A stretch of 64,000 nt of DNA from Luzula sylvatica (Eukaryota; Streptophyta; Magnoliopsida; Poales; Juncaceae), in the NCBI GenBank assembly GCA_946800325.1, contig OX326956.1, positions 38,347,082 to 38,411,081 on the forward strand, read 5' to 3'. Under the pieces are notes generated by a model. It worked only from the letters and a program-made list of their open reading frames with translations, made no database searches and was not told the DNA's origin. Positions 34,588 through 44,380 of this stretch are shown piece after piece. Within the stretch, counting starts at the first letter, position 1. Every line of letters starts with the position of its first letter. The translations under genes were made by a program, and so were the position numbers.

Positions 34588-37500
34588 ATGATTTATAAGA
34601 AAATTAGAATGATGTCATGGAATGTTAGGGGTTTAAACTCAGATGTTAAGAAAAGCTTAGTGATTAAAAATATAAAAGAGGAAAATGTGGATTTATGTTG
34701 TCTTCAAGAAACAAAAATGGAGTTAATTAATGATAAAATAATATTAGATTGCTGTGGAAGTAAATTAAATACATTTGATTTTTTAAAATCCAGAGGAGCT
34801 TCAGGAGGTATATTAATAGCTTGGAATAAAAATTTATTTAAGTATATTGATACTATTAAAAATAACTATAGCATAACAGTTAAATTACAAACAAAATGGG
34901 ATGGTACCAACATGTTAATAACTGGAGTATATGGTCCTATAAAATCCCAATACAAAGAGGAATTTTTAAAAGAAATACATTCAATTCCAAATAATAATAT
35001 TCCTTGGTTAATTATGGGGGATTTTAACATTACATTAAGTATTGATGAAAGAAGTGGAAAATTTAAGGATAATTCAAATATTATAAAATTCAAAGATTTA
35101 ATAAATAATATGCAGTTAGTTGATCTTCCACTTAAGGGGAAAAAATATACATGGAGTAATTCAAATTCTAGAGCTAAATTAGATAGAATTTTAATTAATA
35201 AACACTGGCTAAGTTTATATCCTAATTCGCAATTATCTCCTGGTATTAACACATGTTCAGATCATATACCCTTAATTTTTGAAGCTAATACTAACTATCC
35301 AATATTTAATGGGTTTAGATTTGAGAGTAAATGGTTAAAGTTAAAGGAATATAATGAACTTATCAAATCTAAACTAAGCAATGAAATATCTTCAAATGTA
35401 GAGGGACTATTTAATAAATTAAATAAATTGGGTCAGAGTTTAAAAGAGTTAAATAAAGATATTAATGCAAAATATAATGCACAAATGGAAAATTGTAAAA
35501 TCATTATTAAATGGGCAGATAATATGGAAGATAATAGGATACTAACAGAAATAGAAAAATGGATTAAGTTACAGGCAAGATTGAGACTGGAAACCCTAAT
35601 TTCATTGGAAAAATTATATTGGAGACAAAGGTCCAAATTTAACTGGATTAAACAAGGTGATGCAAACACTAGATTTTTTCACTTACATGCATCTATCAAA
35701 AAGTCAAATTCAATGATATCAATTCTTAAAGATAAAAATGGAATAGAATTCAAAAACCATAAGGAAAAAGCAAACTTATTATTTTCATTTTATAGAGATT
35801 TAGTAGGGAAAAATAATATAAATAATAAATCTTATGGAAATATTAATCTTAAAATGATATATAAAGATGAAAAAATTGATTTGTCTGACTTGGAAAAAGA
35901 TTTTAATTTGGAAGAATTATCTCTAACTATAAAAAGCTGGAAAAATAACAAAAGCCCTGGACCAGATGGTTTTAATGGAGAATTTTATAAAACTTATTGG
36001 GAACAATTAAAGTATGAGTTACTAGATTTATTTAATAAAAATGGTAAAATAGGATTAAGTAAGTTTAATTCTTCATATATAACTTTAATAGCTAAAAAAG
36101 AAAATGCTATAGAACCAAAAGACTTTAGACCCATTAGTTTGATATCAAGTATTCAAAGAATTTTTTCAAAAATGTTATCAAATAGGTTGAGTAATTATAT
36201 AGATGATATGATATCTAACAACCAATTAGGGTTTTTAAAGGGAAGAAACATTTCTGAGAATTATGTGTATGCTAGGGAAGTGATATGTAAATCTAAATTT
36301 AACAAAATACCATTAATTTTACTAAAACTTGATATACACAAAGCATTTGATAGTGTGTCATGGGATTTTTTGTTGAACATATTATTAATAAGAGGTTTTG
36401 GACCAAATTTCATTACATGGATAAAAAATTCTGTACTACCAGGAACTACTAGAATAATATTAAATGGACAACCAGGTAAATATATATATTTAAAGAGAGG
36501 ACTTAGACAAGGTGACCCTATTTCTACATATTTATTTCTATTAGTAATGGATGTCTTATCTAATTTATTAGAAAAATTAAGCAAAAATGGATATATAGTT
36601 AAGCCTATTAGTAATATATTTACAAGTCTATTTTATGCAGATGATGCAATGCTTTTTTTGAAACCTGATGTAAGTAATATTAAAAGAGTTAAATATATTT
36701 TAAACTTATTTGGTCAGGAATCTGGGCTTAAGATGAATTTTAATAAGTCTGAAGTAATTGGATTAAATGTTACTGATGCTAATATGGAAATTATTTCTAA
36801 GGAGTTAGACTGTAAAATTGGAAAATTTCCTATCACATATTTAGGTCTACCATTACATTACAAAAAACCATCAAAAGAGGATTTTAAAATATTAATAGAA
36901 AAAATCACAAATAAGCTGACAGGTTGGAAAGGTAGTTTGATAAGTAAAGCTGGAAGATTAGTCCTAATAAACTCTGTATTAACAGCAATGCCTATCTACT
37001 ACTTTAATGTGTTTAAATTCCCTAAATGGGCTATAAAAGAAATAGATCAAATCAGGAAAACATTTTTTTGGAAAGGAACAAATAAAACTGGATATCATTT
37101 AGTTAATTGGGATTTAATTTGTCAGCCAAAAGAGAAAGGGGGCTTAGGGGTAATAAATTTAGGAATATTTAATAAAGTATTATTAATTAAGTGGCTATGG
37201 TTATATTATAACTCAGACAACAGATTAGATTGGTTTAAATTAACTGAAAATCCAATAAATTATGATGAAACATCAATAAATAATAATAAAAATATTTCTT
37301 ATTTTTGGAAGGATGTTTTGAAAAATATTGACTTTTTTAATCATAGTATTAATGTAATACTAGGAAATGGGGTTAAAACAGATTTTTGGAAAAGTAGATG
37401 GTGTGATAAGCCATTATATACAAAATATTCAGAATTATTCTCTTTTTCAGAAAATAAGCAAGGAACAGTTGAGTATTTTCTAAAAATTATGAATGAGTCA

Positions 37501-38577
37501 AACTTATATACTAGTTTGGGAGTAAACATACCTTTATCTAGAGTTGCACAAGACCAATTTCTTCAATTAGAAAATTTATGCAGTACTCTTGATTTAGTTC
37601 CTTCCCAAAAAGATGCATTCAAATGGATTTGGAATCAAAGTAATTTATATACCTGTTATAGTGCATATCAACAGTTAGTAAAGGGAGTATATATAAAGGC
37701 TGATTATTATAAATTATGGGGATTAAAAATTGAATTAAAAATAAAACTGTTTTTATGGTTGTTATACTTAAACAAAGTACTTACTGTGGATAATCTCAAG
37801 AAGAAGGGGTGGATATTAGTTAACAGATGTGTGCTTTGCAAGAACGAAGAGGAAACTGTGGAACATCTCGTCAAGCATTGCCGTTTTGCAAAACAAGTTT
37901 GGATGAAATTATCTGCCAAAATTAGAATTAAAATTAATACAAGTCATCAATTAAATCCTCTTGAATCAATTTTAAATGAAAAAGAAACTAAAGTTAATAA
38001 ATTACTTATCTGTATATGGATTTACCAGATATGGCTTGAGAGGTGTCGTCGAGTCTTCACTAATCAGGTGTTAAATGAAGATCAAATAGTAGATAGAATA
38101 ACCTACGAATATAAAATAAACCAATCAGTGCAAAATTCTTTCAATAGTTATAAACAGATGAATATTAATTTAAATAATGAAATAGAAGAGATAGTATTAA
38201 ATTCAGATCCTAATTTAAATGAAAATGAAAATCAAATTGAGTTAATTGAACAGCAAATCTACACTAACGATTTAATTTCAGGAAATCAAAATAATGAAGA
38301 AGTAGAACAGGCAAATCAATGGAGCTATACTGGTACTGTAACACATTACAGTACCAGTGAGAGAGAGATGGATGAAATTCGAGCACAAAATCAAAGGGAG
38401 ATGGATGCAATTCGAGCAAAAAATCGACAAATTCAACTGATAATGCGGTGGAATGAAGATATAATAATATCAGAAGAAGAAGAATCCAGTACAAATCAGC
38501 AAAATCGAATAATTGAAGAAGCTTTTGAAGAAGATGTACCTGTGCAAGACTTGCAGGTTTCCTCCATGGGCGAATAG
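34588..38577 (+). CDS. LINE ORF2 protein: endonuclease and reverse transcriptase
   Basis: 1,329 residues. An apurinic-type endonuclease (about 7-232) shows MSWNVRGLN, LQETKM with the catalytic Glu, IMGDFN (142-147), LDRILIN and the SDH triad end. The reverse transcriptase (about 430-770) has FRPISLIS, the first catalytic Asp at D582 in LDIHKAFDS, GLRQGDPIS, and FYADD with its two Asp (681-685), then YLGLPLHY. A zinc-binding RVT domain follows near 1040-1115 (LWGLKIELKIKLFLWLL, CVLCKNEEETVEHLVKHC). There is no RNase H domain; instead an acidic, Gln/Asn-rich tail of about 150 residues contains the duplicated REMDEIRAQNQ / REMDAIRAKNR. An internal Met (residue 8 or 9) just before SWNVRGL could be the real start. 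Target-primed reverse transcription is its expected role. Confidence 0.95.
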   Translation: MIYKKIRMMSWNVRGLNSDVKKSLVIKNIKEENVDLCCLQETKMELINDKIILDCCGSKLNTFDFLKSRGASGGILIAWNKNLFKYIDTIKNNYSITVKLQTKWDGTNMLITGVYGPIKSQYKEEFLKEIHSIPNNNIPWLIMGDFNITLSIDERSGKFKDNSNIIKFKDLINNMQLVDLPLKGKKYTWSNSNSRAKLDRILINKHWLSLYPNSQLSPGINTCSDHIPLIFEANTNYPIFNGFRFESKWLKLKEYNELIKSKLSNEISSNVEGLFNKLNKLGQSLKELNKDINAKYNAQMENCKIIIKWADNMEDNRILTEIEKWIKLQARLRLETLISLEKLYWRQRSKFNWIKQGDANTRFFHLHASIKKSNSMISILKDKNGIEFKNHKEKANLLFSFYRDLVGKNNINNKSYGNINLKMIYKDEKIDLSDLEKDFNLEELSLTIKSWKNNKSPGPDGFNGEFYKTYWEQLKYELLDLFNKNGKIGLSKFNSSYITLIAKKENAIEPKDFRPISLISSIQRIFSKMLSNRLSNYIDDMISNNQLGFLKGRNISENYVYAREVICKSKFNKIPLILLKLDIHKAFDSVSWDFLLNILLIRGFGPNFITWIKNSVLPGTTRIILNGQPGKYIYLKRGLRQGDPISTYLFLLVMDVLSNLLEKLSKNGYIVKPISNIFTSLFYADDAMLFLKPDVSNIKRVKYILNLFGQESGLKMNFNKSEVIGLNVTDANMEIISKELDCKIGKFPITYLGLPLHYKKPSKEDFKILIEKITNKLTGWKGSLISKAGRLVLINSVLTAMPIYYFNVFKFPKWAIKEIDQIRKTFFWKGTNKTGYHLVNWDLICQPKEKGGLGVINLGIFNKVLLIKWLWLYYNSDNRLDWFKLTENPINYDETSINNNKNISYFWKDVLKNIDFFNHSINVILGNGVKTDFWKSRWCDKPLYTKYSELFSFSENKQGTVEYFLKIMNESNLYTSLGVNIPLSRVAQDQFLQLENLCSTLDLVPSQKDAFKWIWNQSNLYTCYSAYQQLVKGVYIKADYYKLWGLKIELKIKLFLWLLYLNKVLTVDNLKKKGWILVNRCVLCKNEEETVEHLVKHCRFAKQVWMKLSAKIRIKINTSHQLNPLESILNEKETKVNKLLICIWIYQIWLERCRRVFTNQVLNEDQIVDRITYEYKINQSVQNSFNSYKQMNINLNNEIEEIVLNSDPNLNENENQIELIEQQIYTNDLISGNQNNEEVEQANQWSYTGTVTHYSTSEREMDEIRAQNQREMDAIRAKNRQIQLIMRWNEDIIISEEEESSTNQQNRIIEEAFEEDVPVQDLQVSSMGE

Positions 38578-39173
38578 AACACAGGATCTCATGTAATAGA
38601 AGGATGAGGCTTGCACCACATGTCTACTTCAGATCTACCGCAAGGACCATTTTTTCGCCACTACAGAAGGATCAAGTTGAAGATCAGTGGAAGAGTTGTG
38701 AACGAAGGTGGATGAACTACTGGCAGAGAATAAAGGGATGATGAGATCGCCATTGCAAATCGACATTTCAGATCGCTGTGTAGTGTAGATCCGGCGAGAG
38801 TAGAGAGCGGTGAGGGAAGAAGAAAGTGGAGAGAAGTAAAGAGAGGCGACAGTTAGAAAATTCTCTATTTTATACTTAGGGTAAATAAAGAGCTGCACTT
38901 GAAATCCAGGTTAACTAATATCTGGGATTTTAAATTCTGGGATTTGAAAAGATGTATTTAGGTTATGGGATATCCTGGAATTAAAATCCTGATTATTAGG
39001 GTATTAGTTGAGTTTTTTATAAGCAAGTTTATTTGAAGGTATTTAGGATTTAGTGATATTTAGCTAGAGTAGGGCAAATATCTTCAAACTTGCTTCAATA
39101 TTGTAAAAAATATTTTTTTGCAATTAATAATAGAAGTAGGACATAAGAGCCTATTCTATTTTTCTCAAAAAAA
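38578..39173 (+). other. LINE 3' UTR and poly(A)
   Basis: Non-coding. The final ~150 bp (GAAGGTATTTAGGATTTAG through ATTTTTCTC) is shared with the truncated copies at 6.6 and 25.5 kb and is the likely recognition segment for the element's reverse transcriptase. It ends in 11 A. Confidence 0.85.
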
Positions 39174-39189
39174 AAAATGAAGTCTTGTT

Positions 39190-39865
39190 TCTGCTAACAA
39201 ACTTAGATTTAGTACATGTACAAATTTCTCAGTGATCAAGCACATGCATTAAGAAGAAACCATGTTAACTTGTTGAGGCCATAGAGAATGAGTAGGTAGC
39301 GAGCAAGATTTGCATTTATTTGGATCTCTCACATTGCCCTCTTTGTGGAATGTAGATAGGAGACTAAACAGAAACCCTAATTTTGTAACGATGCAGTGCC
39401 TCTTGCCAAATGCCAACAATAAAAATTTGCCAAGAAAACAACACAATTGGATAAAAATTGGCAACGGGCCACTTAGAAGGCAGTATAGAATCTTATTACT
39501 CTCTCAAGCATAAATCCAGCGGGTCGCCACTATATTTCTTAGCTGGATGAAATAACCAATAAATGTGCATCTAATCAGACCCATTTCTCTACAATCCTCC
39601 TGATAAAATCTACACATTTGTATATTAACTTTCACATCATGAGCCTAAAGATTCTCGTGGAAGAATTTTAGAGTCCTAGATCAGTGATCTGAGCACTCAC
39701 TGCCTAACCAGTAACAGTCTACTCTCTGTCAAGTTAATGTTCATCAATGCAGTTTTATTACTACCAAAATCTCTGTATATATACCACATCCATAGTGCAC
39801 TCTTTTGAATGCATCACTTGTTCAGTTTTACTTGTCCCTTCTTCAACATATCTAGCTCTTAGTGT
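39190..39865 (+). promoter_or_regulatory. upstream region of the PDF1-type gene
   Basis: A TATATATA box at 39776-39783 lies about 85 bp before the start codon, a good distance for a plant core promoter. No exact L1 box (TAAATGYA, the epidermis element of this family) was found. Near matches are TAAATGTGCA at 39560, GCATTAAG at 39246 and GAATGCATC at 39808. The LINE insertion ends only 0.7 kb upstream of the start codon. Confidence 0.55.
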
Positions 39866-40704
39866 GTGGAAATGGAGAGTGTAAAAGTTGGTCTTTTGGT
39901 GAGTTTTCTTTTGTTAGGGTTGGCTTCTCCGGCAATTTCGCGGAGTTTGGGAGAGTTTAACGAACAGAAGAATTTCTTCCTTTACCCTTCCCCTCATTCT
40001 GCCGGGACTCCTCCATGTATTTGTCCATCTCTCTTCTTTTTTAACTTTATTATACATTATAACAACATATATTCGTGAATAACACAGACTCGGGCTCAAC
40101 TCCAACCTACGGCTCGACACCGTCTTCGACACCATCATATGGAACTGGAGGCGGCCATTCAACACCAACACCATCATATGGAACTGGAGGTGGTCATTCA
40201 ACCCCAACAACACCAACTTATGGTAGTTCTGGAGGCGGCCATTCCACCCCATCAACCCCATCATATGGAACTGGAGGTGGCCATTCTACCCCATCAATCC
40301 CCTCCTATGGACATGGTCCATCAACACCATCAACACCATCGTATGGAAGTGGAGGCGGACATGCAACACCGACCCCATCTGTGCCGAGCATTGACCCACA
40401 CCACCTTTTCACCGGCACTTGCGAGTAAGTGCACCTAATGCTATACAATTTTTTCGTCAATAAGATATATCATGCATTGTAACAATGCGTTTAATAACCA
40501 TCAATAAGACACTACAACAAATTGATGTACTGAACTCTTTTACTGACGGCTAGTAGGTATTAAGTTTAGTATTGGGGTGTTTTCTTTTTTCTGTATTTGT
40601 GTTGTGGGGTTCTATTGTTGATCTAGGGTTTTGGTTTCTACCAACAAAATTTTATCAGTAAAAATCTACGGCAAAACCTTATCGTCGAATATACGCAAAA
40701 TCCA

Positions 40705-40739
<35 letters not shown>

Positions 40740-41147
40740 GATACGGCAAAACCTTTATCAGTAAAAAGCTTATTTGACAACATTTTCTGGTAACACAAAA
40801 TCCAATTATTATTATTATGCAGTTATTGGCGCAGCCACCCTCAACAAATATACGCACTAGTCGGGTACATAGGCACAATTGGGCAGACATTCGGGGCAGC
40901 ATGTGGACTAATATTCGGTCCAACAACATCTCTTCACGATGCTTTATCAAACCCCAGAACCGACGGATACGGATCCCTTATTCGCGAAGGAACCGCCTCT
41001 TTGCTCAACTCGATGTCGAACTCGCATTTCCCATTCAACAGCGACCAAGTAAGAAATGCGGTCATTTCTTCGATTTCTTCCGTGGGCGCTGCGGCAGCGC
41101 AAGCAGATGTTTTCCACCTTGCCAACCAAGGACACTACCACGTGTAG
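39866..41147 (+). CDS. PDF1: PROTODERMAL FACTOR 1-type cell-wall protein, three exons
   Basis: Exons 39866-40016, 40088-40424 and 40823-41147, with GT-AG introns of 71 and 398 bp (phases 1 and 2), give a 270-residue product. A signal peptide (about 1-27, VGLLVSFLLLGLASPAIS) leads to a repetitive Pro/Ser/Thr/Gly region with six copies of a TPSYGTGGGHSTP-like motif. The conserved C-terminal domain starts at GTCDYWRSHP and includes FGAACG, DALSNPRTDGYGSLIREG, TASLLNSMSN and AAAAQADVFHLANQG. These blocks match plant PDF1, an extracellular proline-rich protein made in the L1 layer and epidermis. Splicing is inferred from the reading frames: the donor GAGTAAGT and acceptor TATGCAG join to rebuild the CDYW motif exactly. 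An ATT microsatellite lies in intron 2. The start could also be the second ATG (39872). Confidence 0.93.
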
Positions 41148-41521
41148 AATTAGGGTTTGCGATGTTATTGTGTGATTGGTTTTTTTTTTCTCGATTGTTT
41201 GTGCTTGGTATCAATTTTCTACGGTGGTGTTATTTATGGTTCTTGATTAATTAGTATGTTATGTGTGGTTGTGTCGAATTGATTAAGTAGTATGTGTTAT
41301 TTATTATTTAAGAAGAAGCCGGTTGATTATGGTTTGTGTCAAGTTGATTAATTATTATTTATGGTTCTTGATTAAGAAGTATGTGTTAAACTTTTATCCT
41401 ATCTTATGTCATTGAAGGCAACTAATAATTCAATTACAAAAAAGATTAGAGATGAGATTAAAATTTCAACATAGAGTAAAAAGATCAATTGTAGTGCGAC
41501 AAATCTTATATATTATTTTCT
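41148..41521. other. 3' flank of the PDF1-type gene
   Basis: TG-rich then AT-rich, presumably the 3' untranslated region at first. No other feature seen. Confidence 0.4.
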
Positions 41522-41529
41522 GAATAATT

Positions 41530-42658
41530 CATGGATCGAGGAATCGGCGATTCCAACTCGGAATCGCCGAGTTCAACCCGAAATCGCCCGGCACCGTACC
41601 GATTTTACTCATTTTTACTCGGAATCGGACGATTTGGTCTGAAAGACGAGAAAAATTGAGTTAAACCCGAGAAAAAACGACAAAAACGACTAGTGGACTT
41701 ACCTGTAGCTTGCTGTCGTGGAGTTAAACCCGATTCCAGTGAGTGGAGGGCTCCAGCTTCGTCGTGGAGGGCTTCATGGCTGAAGAGATGGAAGAATCGC
41801 GTGCGTAGGGGTCGCGTGCTCTGGTGAAGAATGGCTGAAGAGTAGGGGTCGCGTGCTCTGGTGGAAAGTAAAGGCAGAGAGAGAGAGTGTGTGTGTGTTG
41901 TGTGTGGGGTAGGATAATGTAATTAGACTGATGTGATATAAAGGTGTTTTTTTTTTCTTCTATATGTATCATAACTTGTAACAGATTGAGTATTCACTTA
42001 TTCAGTATCAACTTCTTCTTCCTTCTCTATGAATTTTTCTGTGAATTTCTTTCATAATCATGTCAGGCAAAAACAAAGGCAAAGGTGTAGCGAAAGAAAA
42101 AGATATCGGGTGGATGCATTGTAATCAACTTGACGAAGGCAAAAAATCTGTTCAATGCAAGTACTGTAATAAACAGATATCGGGGGGCATAGCACGAGGT
42201 AAAGAACATGTGGCTGGTATTAGAGGTAACACTGCATCTTGTACGGTTGTTCCACTAGATATAAGAAAACAACTAAAAGAGTACATGCAGGGGGGGAAAT
42301 TAGAAACTCAGATAAATAGAACTAAAAAAGAGGTTATAGCAGAGGAACTAACCCGACTCTGTGGTGGATAGTTTTTTTGGAACTACGGATTACCAAAATT
42401 TTTATCCGCACAGTTATAATTATGATGATGACGAGATCACCGAACCAGCACGACATAATTTTTGGCAGTAGATTTTTTCATGTAATTTTTTTTATTACAA
42501 ATAAATATTTACATTAGCTTTATTTATGTCTAAATATTGTTTTTACATTTTTTTTTAATACTATGCATTAAAACAAAAAACCGATTCCTTGACCGATTCC
42601 GATTACTCCTCCAGGCCATTCCCCGATTCGATTTCCGTTTCCGATTTTCAGAACCTTG
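41530..42658 (+). mobile_element. hAT deletion derivative carrying a BED-finger remnant
   Basis: The 8-bp duplication GAATAATT is exact on both sides (41522-41529 and 42659-42666). The termini, CATGGATCGAGGAATCGG and the complement of CAAGGTTCTGAAAATCGG, agree at 12 of 18 positions. Subterminal regions carry many inverse AATCGG/CCGATT words. The only coding matter is the BED-finger piece at 42060-42471; the catalytic transposase core is absent, so it cannot move by itself. A GA/TG microsatellite lies at 41877-41900. Confidence 0.88.
42060..42471 (+). pseudogene. remnant of hAT transposase: BED finger joined to acidic tail
   Basis: The frame 42060-42371 codes 103 residues: a basic start (MSGKNKGKGVAKEKD), then a BED-type zinc finger DIGWMHC...VQCKYCNKQISGGIARGKEHVAG...NTASC with paired Cys and the His/Cys pair, as in plant hAT transposases and their domesticated relatives. 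In another frame from about 42354 the sequence continues as an acidic tail (DSVVDSFFGTTDY...NYDDDEITEP) to a stop at 42469, typical of the extreme C-terminus of these proteins. The catalytic and dimerisation regions between the two are missing. I read it as an internal deletion, not a working gene, although a short DNA-binding protein cannot be excluded. Confidence 0.75.
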
Positions 42659-42816
42659 GAATAATTTCCAAGTTGACGAAAAGTTCATCATGACAATGTG
42701 TATAAGAAAGATTATCTACGAAATATAAATTAACTTCAAATAAACCACAAAGAAAACTAACCTTGATAAATTGAAATTGCCGAGAATTCTCTAATTAGAT
42801 TTGTAAAAAGCATGCA

Positions 42817-43923
42817 TTAATTTGTCTTCAAATGCGACTCGAACCATTCAAAAATCTCCTTATTTTTCAAGCTCGTGAATTCATGGAACCCAAAAGCAAG
42901 ATTCAGCTCCTCATTTACATGCCTAAACAACTCAAATTTCTCATCTATCAATTTCTTCTTCGTTAATACTTCTCGCCACTTAATAGCTCGCCCATCTTTT
43001 CTCAAATACCCCTTTTCATCCAAAAACCCCTTCTCGCGAAAAACCTCAATTAATTTAACCACAAAATTCAAATTCAAACCCGGAACCCTATTTGCTAAAA
43101 AGTTTGGATCCAAAGGGAAATCCACACACCCAATTTCTTTCGTTTCAATTCCTTTCTCCATTAATTCAGCTATGTTTGCTTTAATTGCACTAACCCTAAT
43201 TATGTCTTTTACCATATGGACAAAAAGGGTAGGAGGGTAATGTTGAGGTATATCCATGATTTCGAAAACTCCCTCGGCGATCATAATGCAAATGCTACTG
43301 AATTTGATTTTATTGGCAAGGGATGATATGAAATATCCACCAGAGGAAGCCCCAAATCCAAGTTTTGGTAATTTCTCCAATTTATTTGTTTCGACCCAAT
43401 TTTGAATAATCCATTCTATATTCTCCATTTCTTTTCCAAAAGACCAACAGTCGCCCAAACTTGAAATTGTAATTACCGCAAAATTCAATTCAAGTGCTTG
43501 TAGAACAAAAAGTCTGTCTTCGGGGAGACCGGTGCAGTGGGGGCAATTTGGGGATTTATCCCAAAAATCGTAGGCATGAATTTGGCAACCATGGGCTGCA
43601 AATAGAACAGCTTTTGGTGAATCGGGGATTTGGTAAATGATTTCCGTACCATTTGAGTGGTACAAAAAAGGGTTTAATTGGGTAGAAAAAACTGGCAACT
43701 TTTGAGGCAATTGTTGGGGCGGTTGTACTGATGTGATTTCTGAATGAGAATTTTCGGGGTTTTGTAATGGTGTGATTTCTGATGGCGAATCGAGAAAAGG
43801 GTTTTGGTTAATCAGAAAAACTGTTGCGAAAATGATGAGAATGAAGGATGAGAGAATGATTGCTTTGTTTTTTAATGGGGAATTAATGGGCCTGTGAGTT
43901 GCCCTATCAGACCCGATCCACAT
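42817..43923 (-). CDS. membrane-anchored alpha/beta-hydrolase-fold protein
   Basis: 368 residues in one exon. Residues 22-39 (AIILSSFILIIFATVFLI) are a membrane segment preceded by a basic, short N-terminus, which suggests a type II anchor with the enzyme part in the lumen or outside. A Pro/Gln/Ser-rich linker follows to about residue 75. The fold begins near YHSNGTEIIYQIPD. The oxyanion-side motif is LFAAHGC, and the nucleophile elbow is G191-A192-S193-S194-G195 within KLGFGASSGGYF, so S193 is the expected nucleophile. A possible final His lies in FGFHEFTS near the C-terminus. Similar uncharacterised single-copy proteins occur across plants; the substrate is unknown. It starts 1.3 kb from the PDF1-type gene's side element and runs convergently to it. 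Confidence 0.88.
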   Translation of the reverse strand: MWIGSDRATHRPINSPLKNKAIILSSFILIIFATVFLINQNPFLDSPSEITPLQNPENSHSEITSVQPPQQLPQKLPVFSTQLNPFLYHSNGTEIIYQIPDSPKAVLFAAHGCQIHAYDFWDKSPNCPHCTGLPEDRLFVLQALELNFAVITISSLGDCWSFGKEMENIEWIIQNWVETNKLEKLPKLGFGASSGGYFISSLANKIKFSSICIMIAEGVFEIMDIPQHYPPTLFVHMVKDIIRVSAIKANIAELMEKGIETKEIGCVDFPLDPNFLANRVPGLNLNFVVKLIEVFREKGFLDEKGYLRKDGRAIKWREVLTKKKLIDEKFELFRHVNEELNLAFGFHEFTSLKNKEIFEWFESHLKTN

Positions 43924-44371
43924 TATTGAGAGAGATTGAATAGAACTTGCAGAAATTTGAGAAAATTAATGGGAAAAAGAAGAAATTAGTCTAACCATTG
44001 GGATTTAATACGGAGCTGAAAAGATGTTTCTTTCGATCTCAACGAGTTGAGTTTTGGTACAATGGTACTGGAAACAAGAAATCAAAATATCTAAACCAAT
44101 TTGGTTGATTTCTGATTAAGTACTTGATTAGGGTAGATTTTGCCCTTCTTCTTCTTCCTTGATGTGTGCTTGATTTTGAGATTTGGGTGTTAAATCAATT
44201 TATTCTTTTCAGTTATTATCTTATTATTCAACGAGTATTAGTCAACGAGTGTTGTTTCTGTACAAATTTACCTTTTCAACTTTTAAGGTTGGGCTTTTAA
44301 TCTTGGGCCATCAAGGCCAATAAGATCTCGACCTTCTGATTTTGATGTAAAAACCAAACTGTATTTTGGAG
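43924..44371. promoter_or_regulatory. 5' flank of the hydrolase gene
   Basis: Non-coding, only 450 bp before a foldback element begins. It presumably holds the gene's promoter (minus strand). GAA/TTC-rich stretches lie near 44145-44160. Confidence 0.4.
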
Positions 44372-44380
44372 AATGAAGTA

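Larger units (their letters stand above)
32045..39173 (+). mobile_element. full-length L1-type LINE with intact ORFs
   Basis: A ~7.1-kb non-LTR retrotransposon. The duplication AAAATGAAGTCTTGTT is exact at 32029-32044 and 39174-39189; its leading A bases merge with the poly(A) tail. Order: 576-bp 5' leader, ORF1 (32621-34552), 35-bp gap, ORF2 (34588-38577) in another frame, ~590-bp 3' UTR ending ATTTTTCTC plus A11. The A-rich start of the duplicated site fits cleavage by an L1-type endonuclease. Both frames are unbroken and the duplication is perfect, so the insertion is young and could be autonomous. The sequence is AT-rich like the region. Confidence 0.95.

Noticed and set aside
40139..40438. 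His/Glu-rich frame overlapping PDF1 exon 2, and an antisense frame at 39914-40264
   Set aside because: Shadows of the repetitive exon; the PDF1 frame has the conserved domain after splicing.
42060..42371. BED-finger frame as a functional host gene
   Set aside because: It lies inside a hAT element with exact duplication and lacks the rest of the protein; kept as a pseudogene, with the alternative noted.
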